Assembly: GCA_050618055.1 (NCBI GenBank)
Contig: JBNLVK010000088.1
Span: 1-54,868 of the forward strand
From: CALDCK01 sp050618055
GTDB taxonomy: Bacteria > Myxococcota_A > UBA9160 > SMWR01
Length of the DNA: 54,868 nucleotides
Reading direction: 5' to 3'
The notes below the pieces were generated by a model. It was not told the DNA's origin and searched no databases. It worked only from the letters and a program-made list of their open reading frames with translations. Shown piece by piece: positions 29,984 through 38,038 of the stretch (its first letter is position 1; the number at the start of each line of letters is the position of its first letter). A program made the translations under genes and the position numbers.

Positions 29984-31537
29984 ATGAGCTGGGAAGACGA
30001 AGTCGAGGGCATCCGGCGGCGGCGGGAGCGGGCGCTCGCGATGGGCGGCGAGGAGGCCGTTGCGAAGCAGCACGAGCGCGGGCGGCTGACCGTCCGCGAG
30101 CGCATCGACGCGCTCTGCGACAAGGAGAGCTTCGCCGAGCAGGGCGGCATCGCCGGCCACTCGGAGACCGACGATGCGGGGAACACCACCTTCACGCCGA
30201 CCAACGCGGTGGTCGGCACGGCGCGCATCGACGGCCGGCCGGTGGTCGTCTCGGGCGACGACTTCACGCTGCGCGGCGGCGCCTACTCGGGCGTGGGCAT
30301 GGCCAAGGCCGAGTACGCCGACCGGCTGGCGACGAAGAGCCGCGTGCCGATCGTGCGGCTGCTCGAGGCCGGCGGCGCGTCGGTCTCGGGCATCGGCGGC
30401 ACCCGCGGCCGCTCGGGCTACGACTTCGTGGCGGGCGCCACCAGCAACCAGGCGCTGGTCGAGGCGCGGGCCACGGTGCCCATGGCGGCTGCCGCCCTGG
30501 GACCGGTGGCTGGCTTCCCGGCTGCGCGCCTGGTGGCCAGCCACTTCTCGGTCATGACGAAGGAGACGAGCCAGGTGCTGGTCGGCGGACCGGTGCTGGT
30601 GGCGCGCGCCGTGGGCGAGGAGGTGACGAAGGAAGAGCTGGGCGGCGCCCAGGTGCACGGTCGCAGCGGGGTGGTCGACAACGTGGCCGCCGACGAGTCC
30701 GACGCGCTCGACCAGATCCGGCGCTTCCTGTCCTACCTGCCGAGCAGCGCCTGGCAGGCGCCGCCGGTCGTTCCGTGCAGCGACCCCCGCGAGCGCCGCG
30801 AGGAGAAGCTCCTCGCGCTGGTCCCGCGCGAGAGCCGCCGCGCCTACAAGATGCGCCGCGCCATCGGCTGGATCTTCGACGCGGAGAGCTTCTTCGAGCT
30901 GACCCCCGGCTACGGCCGCACCCAGATCACCGGCTTCGCGCGGCTTTCCGGCCACCCGGTGGGCGTGCTCGCCAACGATCCCTACGTCTACGGCGGCAGC
31001 ATGACCGCCACCGGCGCCCAGAAGGTGCGCCGCTTCCTCGAGACCTGCGACACCTTCGGCCTGCCCATCGTCAGCCTGATGGACGAGCCCGGCTTCATGA
31101 TCGGCAGCGAGGCCGAGAAGGCGGCGACCATCCGCTACGGCGTCGAGGCCATCTTCGCGGTGCAGCAGACCCGCGTGCCCTGGTTCACGGTGATCCTGCG
31201 CAAGAGCTTCGGCGTGGCGGCGGGCGTGCACCTGGGTCCGGGCGGGCGCGTGGTGGCGTGGCCGTCGGCGCAGAGCGGCGCGCTGCCGCTGGAGGGCGGC
31301 GTGGCGCTCGCCTACGGCAGGGAGATCGCCGCCGCCGACGATCCGGAGGCCAGGCGACGCCAGCTCGAGGAGCAGTACGCCCGCGCCCAGTCGATCTTTC
31401 CGCGCGCCGAGGACTTCGGCGTCCACGACCTCGTCGACCCGCGCGACACGCGCCCCCGCCTGTGCGACTGGATCGACGAGATCCAGCCCCAGCTGGCGAC
31501 CCATCGCGGCCCGCGCACCTACGGTCCGCGACCGTAG
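29984..31537 (+). CDS. Acyl-CoA carboxylase, carboxyltransferase (beta) subunit
   Basis: A 517-aa carboxyltransferase of the propionyl/methylcrotonyl-CoA carboxylase beta family. It transfers CO2 from carboxybiotin to an acyl-CoA. Both crotonase-like halves are present: N-terminal GDDFTLRGGAYSG and GGTRGRSGYDF, C-terminal GVLANDPYVYGGSMTATGAQK and MDEPGFMIG. The last is a changed form of the usual DxPGF box. No biotin carboxylase or biotin carrier gene lies nearby, so partners must be encoded elsewhere. Substrate cannot be told from sequence by eye; geranyl-, methylcrotonyl- or propionyl-CoA are options. Confidence 0.9.
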   Translation: MSWEDEVEGIRRRRERALAMGGEEAVAKQHERGRLTVRERIDALCDKESFAEQGGIAGHSETDDAGNTTFTPTNAVVGTARIDGRPVVVSGDDFTLRGGAYSGVGMAKAEYADRLATKSRVPIVRLLEAGGASVSGIGGTRGRSGYDFVAGATSNQALVEARATVPMAAAALGPVAGFPAARLVASHFSVMTKETSQVLVGGPVLVARAVGEEVTKEELGGAQVHGRSGVVDNVAADESDALDQIRRFLSYLPSSAWQAPPVVPCSDPRERREEKLLALVPRESRRAYKMRRAIGWIFDAESFFELTPGYGRTQITGFARLSGHPVGVLANDPYVYGGSMTATGAQKVRRFLETCDTFGLPIVSLMDEPGFMIGSEAEKAATIRYGVEAIFAVQQTRVPWFTVILRKSFGVAAGVHLGPGGRVVAWPSAQSGALPLEGGVALAYGREIAAADDPEARRRQLEEQYARAQSIFPRAEDFGVHDLVDPRDTRPRLCDWIDEIQPQLATHRGPRTYGPRP

Positions 31538-31541
31538 TCGC

Positions 31542-33662
31542 TCAGGGCCTGCGTACCTCGATGGCGTGGGTGCCCTGGGCGACCTTCTTGTCGTTCTTGA
31601 GGTCGACCTTCAGGCCCTTGCCGACCACCAGGTTGCGCAGGTTCACCGTCACGCGCTTCTTCGACTTCGCCTTCGGCGGCATCGCGATCTCGAACTTCTG
31701 CTTCGCGGCCTTCGCGGCGCCGCCGTCCTCCTGGACGCTGACGACGGTGGCGTTGGCGATCTCGACCACCGCCTTCGCCGCCGGGTTGCTCGCCGGCGTC
31801 TCGAACTCGATGACGAGCGCTCCCATTCCGTCGTGGCTCACCACGTGGCTCGGCTGGAACACGACACCGAAGCCCGCCGGGGTCGGCGTCGGTGCGGTGG
31901 CGTGGTAGAGGGTGGCGAGGCGCGTGGCACCGGCGGCGGAGGGCGTGGTGGCGAGCGTCCAGCACTGCGCGCGATCCGAGGCGCCAGCCGCGTACGCCGT
32001 CTGGAGGTGGATCGACTTGCCGGTCTCGCTGGCGTACTTCGCGAGGCCCAGCGCCTTCAGTGACCTGAACGTCAGCACGGCGATCTCGCGGCGACTGTCG
32101 ACATCGATCTGCTCGGGGAGGATGGCCTTCGTTGGGGAACCGCCTGCGCTCGTGTCCTGGAACAGCAGGGAGGAGCAGATCCTCGAGGCGCGCAGCCGCG
32201 TGCCTCCGTGCACCCTGACGACCGTCGTCTTCTTCGTGTCGTCGACGAGCGTGGCCATCTGGGTAGTCGGGAAGCTTCCGGCGCCCGGATCCGGCACCTC
32301 GAAGGTGACCTCGTCCTCGTAGTAGCCGGGCGCCAGGTTCACCAGCTCGGACCAGAGCTGAAGCATGTCGGTGGTGTCGCTCATCAGGGGCCGCACGGAG
32401 GAGGCGTACGCGTTCCAGTCGTTCTCGACGGCCGCGAAATAGGCACGGTCCATGCTGCTCACCAGTCCCTTCCGGCAGGTCGGCACATGGACCGAAGCGT
32501 CACACAGCCCGAAGCGCTCGGCGATGCGGTTGACGTCCTCGCGATCGCGTCGCTTCGACTTCGGCGGAAGGGCCCTTCCCGAACGAACGTGGAGCATCTC
32601 GGTGCGCGCCTGGATGAGCACCTCGCAACCGGGCTCCGCCTGCTCCGCCGGGAGCAGCACGAGGAGCGTCAGCGTGTGGTTGCGCGGCACGACGGCGTAG
32701 TTCGTCGCGACCTGCTGGTTGGCTCCGAGCCGCACGCGCACCGTGTTGTCGCTCAAACGCGACACCATGAACAGGCTGTTCAGGTCGCGACCGAGTGCAC
32801 GCTCGAGGTCCTCGCGGCTGAAGTCCTGGTCCAGGCCCAGCGCCGTCGTACCGGTGGTTCCCTGGAGCGCTAGGCCGATCTCGATCAGGCGACCCAGCGA
32901 CGCCGAGTGCATCGTCGCCTCCAGCGAGTCGGTCACGAGCAGCGGGAGCACGTGGGGAAGCGGAAGCTCGCCTTCGACGAGGTAGCCGGGCGAGATCGAT
33001 TCCACGATCTCCTGGGTGAAGAACGAGAGGTTCGCGTAGACGTCGTAGGGGAGGTTTCTCCGGTGGGTCAGCAGACCCACGTTGATGCGCACCACGTAGG
33101 GCTCGTAACCGTCGCGCTGTGCCGCATCGCGGACGGCGCGGTTCAGGAGCTGGACCTCCTGGAACAGGGCGTTGGCCGCCGTGTACTGGGTCATCGGGTC
33201 GACGGCATCGAGGTTCGCGGCTGTGAGCGGCGCGACGGCGCCGAGGCCGTCGGCCGTGCGTGTTCCCGCCGCGGAGCTGCTGGTGTCGAGTCCTTCGGTG
33301 GTGGGAGGCGTGTCCACGAAACGATCGCCCGGGTTCGCACCGGCGCCCAGGCCCGGAAGGCCGGCCTGGAACTCGGTCCGGCTGGCGGTCAGTCGCCGCT
33401 CGTCGAGCAAGCGGGTGTCCGGCACCACCTTGGCGAGCGCCTGATCGCCCGTGAGCTTGAAGCCCGGAACCAGGCCTTGGACGTACTCGCCCCACTCCTC
33501 CACCGAGACGACGGATGCGCGGATGCTGCCCACGTCGTCGATGGACCGCACCCGCGGCTCCTTCTGGAGGAAGCGGTCCCCGCCGCAAGCGACGCCGAGC
33601 AGGGCGGCGAGGAGGAGCGGCGCGGTCCTTTGGCGGGATCCCTCGACGGCGGTGTGCGGCAT
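31542..33662 (-). CDS. Large lipoprotein, unknown
   Basis: A 706-aa protein with a lipoprotein signal peptide (hydrophobic APLLLAALLGVAC, lipidation Cys C26 followed by GG, which favours the outer membrane). I recognise no family. Features: a Ser/Thr-rich linker (residues about 110-130), an NLPYDVYANLSFFTQEI segment, an RLGANQQVATNYAVVPRNHTLTLLVLLP segment, and a C-terminal beta-rich region ending in a lysine-rich stretch. The C-terminal hundred residues look like an immunoglobulin-like fold. It stands alone, between the convergent carboxylase gene and the HgcAB-like operon upstream. Three further internal cysteines lie near residues 385-395. Confidence 0.75.
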   Translation of the reverse strand: MPHTAVEGSRQRTAPLLLAALLGVACGGDRFLQKEPRVRSIDDVGSIRASVVSVEEWGEYVQGLVPGFKLTGDQALAKVVPDTRLLDERRLTASRTEFQAGLPGLGAGANPGDRFVDTPPTTEGLDTSSSAAGTRTADGLGAVAPLTAANLDAVDPMTQYTAANALFQEVQLLNRAVRDAAQRDGYEPYVVRINVGLLTHRRNLPYDVYANLSFFTQEIVESISPGYLVEGELPLPHVLPLLVTDSLEATMHSASLGRLIEIGLALQGTTGTTALGLDQDFSREDLERALGRDLNSLFMVSRLSDNTVRVRLGANQQVATNYAVVPRNHTLTLLVLLPAEQAEPGCEVLIQARTEMLHVRSGRALPPKSKRRDREDVNRIAERFGLCDASVHVPTCRKGLVSSMDRAYFAAVENDWNAYASSVRPLMSDTTDMLQLWSELVNLAPGYYEDEVTFEVPDPGAGSFPTTQMATLVDDTKKTTVVRVHGGTRLRASRICSSLLFQDTSAGGSPTKAILPEQIDVDSRREIAVLTFRSLKALGLAKYASETGKSIHLQTAYAAGASDRAQCWTLATTPSAAGATRLATLYHATAPTPTPAGFGVVFQPSHVVSHDGMGALVIEFETPASNPAAKAVVEIANATVVSVQEDGGAAKAAKQKFEIAMPPKAKSKKRVTVNLRNLVVGKGLKVDLKNDKKVAQGTHAIEVRRP

Positions 33663-33734
33663 GCGCGCATTCTGCGTCCGGCTCCCGCTGGAAACCAACG
33701 CAAGGGGACTTGTCGTGTAAAGCGGAATGCGCGC
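33663..33734. repeat. 10-bp inverted repeat spanning the hgcAB-like/lipoprotein gap
   Basis: GCGCGCATTC (33663-33672) and GAATGCGCGC (33725-33734) are exact reverse complements separated by 52 bases. They bracket the whole space between the HgcAB-like stop and the lipoprotein ATG. The pair could be a looped regulatory site or a structured transcript end. No U-run is present. Confidence 0.35.
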
Positions 33735-33738
33735 TCGT

Positions 33739-34821
33739 TCAGCGGCCCACCTGCACCGAGCGGCGGCCGGCCAGGTTGAGCTTGAAGCGGCGGATCGTCT
33801 CGGGCTCGATGCGCGCGCCCGCTCCGTCCTCGAAGAAGAGCGCGTCCTGGGGACACTGCACGACGCAGGCGCCGCAGCGCACGCAGCGCTCGTCGTGGGC
33901 GAGGGCGACGATGCGCTGCTCCGGCAGCTTCTCGAAGCAGGCCTCGGGGCACACCTCCCAGCAGCGGTAGACGCCGGAGCAGCGCTCGACGTCGAGGGTG
34001 ATGCGCCAGTCCTGTCCGTCGAAGTGGCCGCTGCCTTCGAGCGGCGTACTGCCCGCGTAGTCGACGGTGAGCAGCGCCACGAAGCCGACCGGGGCAACGG
34101 CGGCCGCGACCAGCGCCGCCGCACCGCCGTCCGCGGCGAGCACGCAGGCCAGCGACACGACGACTCCCGCCAGCGCGATCCAGGCCCGCCCACCCCGCGG
34201 AAGCCGATCGAGCAGGGTGAAGACCGCCACGGCCAGCGCGCCGCAGGCGGCGACCAGCGGCAACGCCCACCCGGGACGCAGCCACGCCGCCAGCGCGCCG
34301 ACCACCAGCGCCGTCGGCACCGCCCACGCCGCCGCCATCTCCAGGCGGTCGCGCAGCGTGAACGAGACGCGCCGCATGGCGTCGCTCTTCCCGCCCGCCG
34401 CCAGGTAGGCGGGAACGTCCTCGGCGCGCACCGGACCGAAGCGCACGCGCCAGTGGCTGCGCCGGTAGACGTCGAGCCCCTCGACCCCGGTCGCCGCAAG
34501 CTGGGGCAGGATCAGCTCGCGGTGGTCGACGCGCTCGTCGATGCCCGAGGTCTTGAGCGCCGTCACCACCTGGTGCGTGGTCAGGTGGCCGCCGGCGGCA
34601 GCGCACCAGACGTTGATGCCCTTGGCCGGCGCGACCAGCAGCCAGGCGTCGACGCCCCGCAGCGCCCGGACCAGGCGCCGCACCGTGAGGTCGTAGTTGG
34701 CGGTCAGCAGCACCGGGCTCCGGCGCCCCGGGCTTCCCAGCGCGCGCAGGCCGGTCTCGGTCGGCCAGGGCGCCATGCGGAACGCGGTCTGGAGCACGTC
34801 CCGGACGAGGTCGCCGATCAC
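33739..34821 (-). CDS. HgcA-HgcB-like fusion: membrane corrinoid protein joined to a two-cluster ferredoxin
   Basis: A 360-aa protein combining homologues of both mercury-methylation proteins. Residues 36-165 match the HgcA corrinoid domain: VLLTANYDL, the cap-helix motif N70-V-W-C73-A-A-A-G (HgcA has NVWCAAGK, whose Cys binds cobalt), HRELILPQLAATG, FGPVRAEDV and RRVSFTLRDR. About four membrane helices follow (165-255), ending DYAGSTPLEGSG as in HgcA. Residues 275-360 are HgcB-like, with C281-x5-C287-x3-C291-x3-C295 (unusual spacing) and C313-x2-C316-x2-C319-x3-C323. The cysteine HgcB keeps after its second cluster is absent. The GTG overlaps the methyltransferase stop (GTGA). Corrinoid methyl transfer is likely; mercury as substrate is unproven. 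Confidence 0.82.
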   Translation of the reverse strand: MIGDLVRDVLQTAFRMAPWPTETGLRALGSPGRRSPVLLTANYDLTVRRLVRALRGVDAWLLVAPAKGINVWCAAAGGHLTTHQVVTALKTSGIDERVDHRELILPQLAATGVEGLDVYRRSHWRVRFGPVRAEDVPAYLAAGGKSDAMRRVSFTLRDRLEMAAAWAVPTALVVGALAAWLRPGWALPLVAACGALAVAVFTLLDRLPRGGRAWIALAGVVVSLACVLAADGGAAALVAAAVAPVGFVALLTVDYAGSTPLEGSGHFDGQDWRITLDVERCSGVYRCWEVCPEACFEKLPEQRIVALAHDERCVRCGACVVQCPQDALFFEDGAGARIEPETIRRFKLNLAGRRSVQVGR

Positions 34822-35483
34822 GGCGCGGGCTCGCTCACGAACAGGGCCAGGGTTCCGCCGAGCCAGCGCTGCTCGCTGGTGACGGGGAGGCCCGCCGCCT
34901 CCAGCTCGCTGCGCAGGTCGGGCACCGGACGCGAGACGGATCCGGCCAGCAGCCAGCCGAGCAGCCACTGGGGCGCGCGCAGCAGGCCCTGGAACAGGCG
35001 CCCGGGTCCGCGGGCCCGCACCTCGTCGGCGGCGACGACGTGTCCGCCCGGGCGCAGCCGCTCGCGCGCCCGGGCCAGCACGAAGCCGCGCTCGCCGGCC
35101 GACATCTCCGACAGGCACAGGCACAGGACGACCGCGTCGAAGCCGGCGCGGGGCAGCGCGTCGACCTCGGCGGCGGTGCGCTCGAGCCACTGCGGTGCGG
35201 CCGCGCCGGCGGACTCCGCGGCCGCGACGCGCCGGCGCGCCTGCTCGAGCATCTCCGGGCTCTGGTCGAGGGCCACGACGCGCGCACCGCGCGCGAGCAG
35301 CCGCTGTGTGACGGCGCCGGTGCCACAGCCGATCTCCAGCACGTCGCCGCCGGGTCGCGGGGCGGCGGCCCGGGCTACGGCCTCGTGCAGCGCGTCGACG
35401 CGACCCAGCGTGATCGCCCGCATGCCGGCGTCGTAGCGATCGGGCGTCGCCTCGAGCCAGCGCATCAGGGCGAGCGAGCTCAC
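34818..35483 (-). CDS. SAM-dependent methyltransferase (class I)
   Basis: A 221-aa Rossmann-fold methyltransferase. Motif I is VLEIGCGTG (residues 48-56), the acidic end of strand 2 is ALDQSPEM, and motif post-I continues with DAVVLCLCLSEM and LRPGGHVVAADE. The C-terminal third has a hydrophobic stretch (LLRAPQWLLGWLLAG) that may contact membrane or substrate. GTG 35483 overlaps the TetR stop (GTGA); ATG 35465 is an alternative. It also overlaps the HgcAB-like gene, so all three are translationally coupled. Its substrate might be the corrinoid protein, its product or a cofactor precursor; this is inference. Confidence 0.85.
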   Translation of the reverse strand: MSSLALMRWLEATPDRYDAGMRAITLGRVDALHEAVARAAAPRPGGDVLEIGCGTGAVTQRLLARGARVVALDQSPEMLEQARRRVAAAESAGAAAPQWLERTAAEVDALPRAGFDAVVLCLCLSEMSAGERGFVLARARERLRPGGHVVAADEVRARGPGRLFQGLLRAPQWLLGWLLAGSVSRPVPDLRSELEAAGLPVTSEQRWLGGTLALFVSEPAP

Positions 35484-36058
35484 GGCAGCAGCGCCCGCCG
35501 GGCGATGCGACCCAGCTCGTTGCGCAGCGCCTCCGGATCGAGCGCGCGGCGGTCCAGGAAGTGCTGGAAGAGCAGCCCGTCGATGGCGCCGATCAGGCTG
35601 GCGCCGGCCAGGAACGGATCCACCCCGGCGGCGACCTCGCCGCGGCGCTGGCCCTCGCGCAGCACGTCGGCGAACTCGTCGCGGATCTCGCGGAAGAAGC
35701 GCCGGAAGGCGACGGCGTCGCGCAGGCGCAGGTCGATGAACAGTCGCCCCAGCGACGCCCAGGCGTCGAACAGCCCGACGCAGCCGTCGAGCAGCCGCTC
35801 GACCCGGGCCTGCACGCTCCCCGGACCGCGCAGGCAGGCGCGGAACAGCGCCCGCTCCTCGGCGAGCACGTCCTTCACCAGGTCGCGGAGCAGGGCCTCC
35901 TTGTCCGGGTAGTAGTGGTAGAGGCTCGAGCGCCCCATTCCGGCGGCGCGCGCCACGTGGCCGAGGCCGGTGTCGGCGATGCCGCGCCGCGCGAACACCC
36001 GCCGCGCGGCCGTGCGGATCTCCTGGCGCTGGGCGGCGGCATCGACCTGCTTGGGCAC
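35480..36058 (-). CDS. TetR-family regulator of the HgcAB-like operon
   Basis: A 192-aa TetR protein. The N-terminal helix-turn-helix covers about residues 12-58 (GIADTGLGHVARAAGMGRSSLYHYYPDKEALL); the YHYFxxKexLl-type end is the family hallmark. The C-terminal ligand-binding domain is helical. The start is GTG 36058, preceded by GAGGAG at six bases; an ATG at 36082 is in another frame. The gene is first in the operon and two matching palindromes lie immediately upstream, so autoregulation with de-repression by a ligand is likely. The ligand is unknown. Confidence 0.9.
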   Translation of the reverse strand: MPKQVDAAAQRQEIRTAARRVFARRGIADTGLGHVARAAGMGRSSLYHYYPDKEALLRDLVKDVLAEERALFRACLRGPGSVQARVERLLDGCVGLFDAWASLGRLFIDLRLRDAVAFRRFFREIRDEFADVLREGQRRGEVAAGVDPFLAGASLIGAIDGLLFQHFLDRRALDPEALRNELGRIARRALLP

Positions 36059-36073
36059 GGGCGCTCCTCTTTT

Positions 36074-36107
36074 TCGACATAGATGTCGATATAGACAGTA
36101 GTGTCGA
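36074..36107. promoter_or_regulatory. Two tandem GACA-N4-TGTC operators upstream of the TetR operon
   Basis: Site 1 (36074-36089) is TCGACATAGATGTCGA, a perfect 16-bp palindrome. Site 2 (36092-36107) is TAGACAGTAGTGTCGA, with the same GACA-N4-TGTC core. Their centres are 18 bp apart, close to the two-turn spacing seen when two TetR dimers bind. The stretch is strikingly AT-rich for this genome and lies 16-49 bases before the TetR start codon, so it probably overlaps the promoter. It could also affect the divergent gene at 36173. Confidence 0.7.
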
Positions 36108-36172
36108 AAACTCCGACTGTCGAGGGGCGAGCACGGGTCAAGTCGGGCGGGGGTCGGACCGCTGATCCGGGC

Positions 36173-36859
36173 ATGGCCGGCAATCGACAGGCGTGGGCGA
36201 TCTGGGGCGGGGTGGCCCTGGCACTCGGCCTGCTGGTCGCGGTGCTGTGGAGCCCGCTGCGGGTGGCCTGGAGCTGCTACCGGCTCCACGACGCCGCGCC
36301 GCGGGAGCAGGCGCGCGTCGTGGAGAAGCTGCCGCAGGCCGTCCTGGCCCTGCGGGTCGAGGAGGGACCCCACGCCGGACAGGCGTGCACCGCCGACACC
36401 TCGGTCGCCATCCACCAGGCCACCGAGCGGGGGCAGGTCCTCGAGGTGGTCTACGTCGACTGGAAGCCGGGCACCTGCGAGCTGGTGTCGACCCTGGAGG
36501 CGTCGGCCCACTTCCTGCGGGCCGTGCTGGCGGTGCTGGCCGCGATCGCCCTGGGGCTGATCCTGCTGGGCCGCTTCCTCCAGCGCACCCTCACGCTACC
36601 GGGCGAGCCGGCGCGGCGCCTGGCGGGCGATGCTCGCGACGTGCGCTGCCCGAGCTGCGGCAAGGCCATGGACGAGGGCTACCTGCCGCTGCTGGCCGGA
36701 ATCCACTGGCGCCGCATCGGCGATCCGGTGGGGCTGCCCCACGCGCTTCGCGGACTGCCGGGCACGGTCGGCTGGCGCGGTCGCCCGCGGCTCCACGCCT
36801 TCCGCTGCGTGCCCTGCGAGGTGCTCACCGTGCAGTACGGGGATCCGCCGACTCGCTGA
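36173..36859 (+). CDS. Two-TM protein with DUF3592-like and C-terminal zinc-ribbon (DUF6487-like) parts
   Basis: A 228-aa protein. Membrane helix 1 is at residues 8-32 and helix 2 at about 112-135. Between them lies a small beta domain resembling DUF3592 (ARVVEKLPQAVLALRVEEGPHAGQ, then VVYVDWKPGTCELV). The C-terminus is a zinc-ribbon-like module with CPSCGKAMDEGYL and, about 45 residues later, FRCVPCEVL, as in DUF6487. Function unknown. The ATG at 36173 was chosen; a GTG at 36101 would run into the operators. Its last 35 bases overlap the convergent gene. Confidence 0.68.
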   Translation: MAGNRQAWAIWGGVALALGLLVAVLWSPLRVAWSCYRLHDAAPREQARVVEKLPQAVLALRVEEGPHAGQACTADTSVAIHQATERGQVLEVVYVDWKPGTCELVSTLEASAHFLRAVLAVLAAIALGLILLGRFLQRTLTLPGEPARRLAGDARDVRCPSCGKAMDEGYLPLLAGIHWRRIGDPVGLPHALRGLPGTVGWRGRPRLHAFRCVPCEVLTVQYGDPPTR

Positions 36860-37523
36860 CCGCGTCGAGGCTCAGGCCGCAGCGCTGGCAGTGGCGGCCC
36901 CGCGCGATCACCCCGGTCCGGCAGCGCGGGCAGCGGGCGCCCCAGACCAGGCTCCCCGCCACCGCCGCCCCGAAGCCGGCGACGACGGCGTGCTCCACCG
37001 TCTCGCCCAGCCCGCTCGTCGACACCCACAGCATGGCGACCAGCCCGGCCGCCGCGGCCAGACCGGCCAGCCAGGCGCCGCGCCGGTTGCGGCGCTCGAA
37101 GTCGCGGACGAGCTGGTCGTGCGACGGCGCGCCGGCCTCGAACGCGATCCGGGCCGCGCGCTCGTGGTCGCGCGGGCGCGGGAAGGCGCGCAGCGCCTCG
37201 CCGCAGGACGGGCAGTGGTTCCACTGGAAGCTGGCCAGCGTGTCGCGGGTCTCCCAGCGCACGTCGCAGGCGGGGCAGCGCCAGTGCCGGTTGGCCACCT
37301 GCCAGACGTTCAGCATGGCGCCGGCGACCGAGATCACGAAGCAGGCGATGGCGGTCTCGACCGCGGCCTCGCCGCTCCCCTTCACCAGCGCCACGAGGCC
37401 CAGTCCCAGCACGGCGCAGGCCAGCACCAGGCCCTCGGCGCGCAACACCGTGCGGCGTCGCTCGCGGAAGCTCGCCTCGACGAGCATCCGCTCGGCCCCG
37501 CTCTTTCCGTGTGCCACGTCCAC
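36825..37523 (-). CDS. Four-TM protein with two zinc-ribbon-type motifs
   Basis: A 232-aa membrane protein of unknown function. Two hydrophobic segments (about 28-47, 55-75) are followed by a ribbon with CPACDVRW and CPSCGEAL, then two more segments (about 148-165, 175-193) and a C-terminal ribbon CPRCRTGV and CQRCGLSL. Each half is thus two helices plus a four-cysteine site. The GTG at 37523 is uncertain; ATG 37487 is an alternative. The gene overlaps the end of the convergent zinc-ribbon gene by 35 bases, an unusually long overlap. Confidence 0.65.
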   Translation of the reverse strand: MDVAHGKSGAERMLVEASFRERRRTVLRAEGLVLACAVLGLGLVALVKGSGEAAVETAIACFVISVAGAMLNVWQVANRHWRCPACDVRWETRDTLASFQWNHCPSCGEALRAFPRPRDHERAARIAFEAGAPSHDQLVRDFERRNRRGAWLAGLAAAAGLVAMLWVSTSGLGETVEHAVVAGFGAAVAGSLVWGARCPRCRTGVIARGRHCQRCGLSLDAVSESADPRTAR

Positions 37524-37586
37524 CCGGGTTGGATCGACCCCCCGCGGCGTCGGGTGGAGCCGAATCCTGCGGGCGGGAGGTGCGGA

Positions 37587-38036
37587 TCAGTCCGAGGCCT
37601 CGGCGGCGAACACCTTGGCGCAGGGCTCCGCCACCCAGTGCCCCACCTCTTCCTTCAGGCGTCGGGTGCTCATCTCGGCGGCGGCCAGCACCTGCTCCGG
37701 GTAGCCCACCCGGTCGAGCTGCTCCCAGCAGCGACAGGCGCGGACCAGGGTCTGGGCGGCCCCGACCCGGGCCCGCCAGGCCTCGTCGACCTCCTCGGAG
37801 GGGACGTTCGGGTCGCGGCGGCGCTCCTCGTGGAGCCGCTGGGCGGCCAGGTAGGAGCGCGCCACGTCGTTGAAGGCGCGCGCGTAGCTCTCGGGCGTGT
37901 CGAGCACGCCGTACTCCATCGAGCAGTCGAGCAGCTCGCCGGGACGCTCGGGGCGCGCCGCGGCCCGCTCCTGGGCGTTCGCGGCGGCGCCCAGCAGCGC
38001 GAGCAGCAGCGTCGCCAGCGTGGCGCCGCGCACCAC
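37587..38036 (-). CDS. Small exported protein, unknown
   Basis: A 149-aa protein with a signal peptide (GATLATLLLALLGAAANA, likely cut before QERAAA). The mature part is helical and charged, with four cysteines (in LLDCSMEYG, ACRCWEQL and EPCAKVF) that may pair in the periplasm. No family recognised. GTG codons at 38036 and 38033 are both possible. The first lies two bases past the enoyl-CoA hydratase stop, so the gene closes the long minus-strand operon. Confidence 0.65.
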   Translation of the reverse strand: MVRGATLATLLLALLGAAANAQERAAARPERPGELLDCSMEYGVLDTPESYARAFNDVARSYLAAQRLHEERRRDPNVPSEEVDEAWRARVGAAQTLVRACRCWEQLDRVGYPEQVLAAAEMSTRRLKEEVGHWVAEPCAKVFAAEASD

Positions 38037-38038
38037 GG

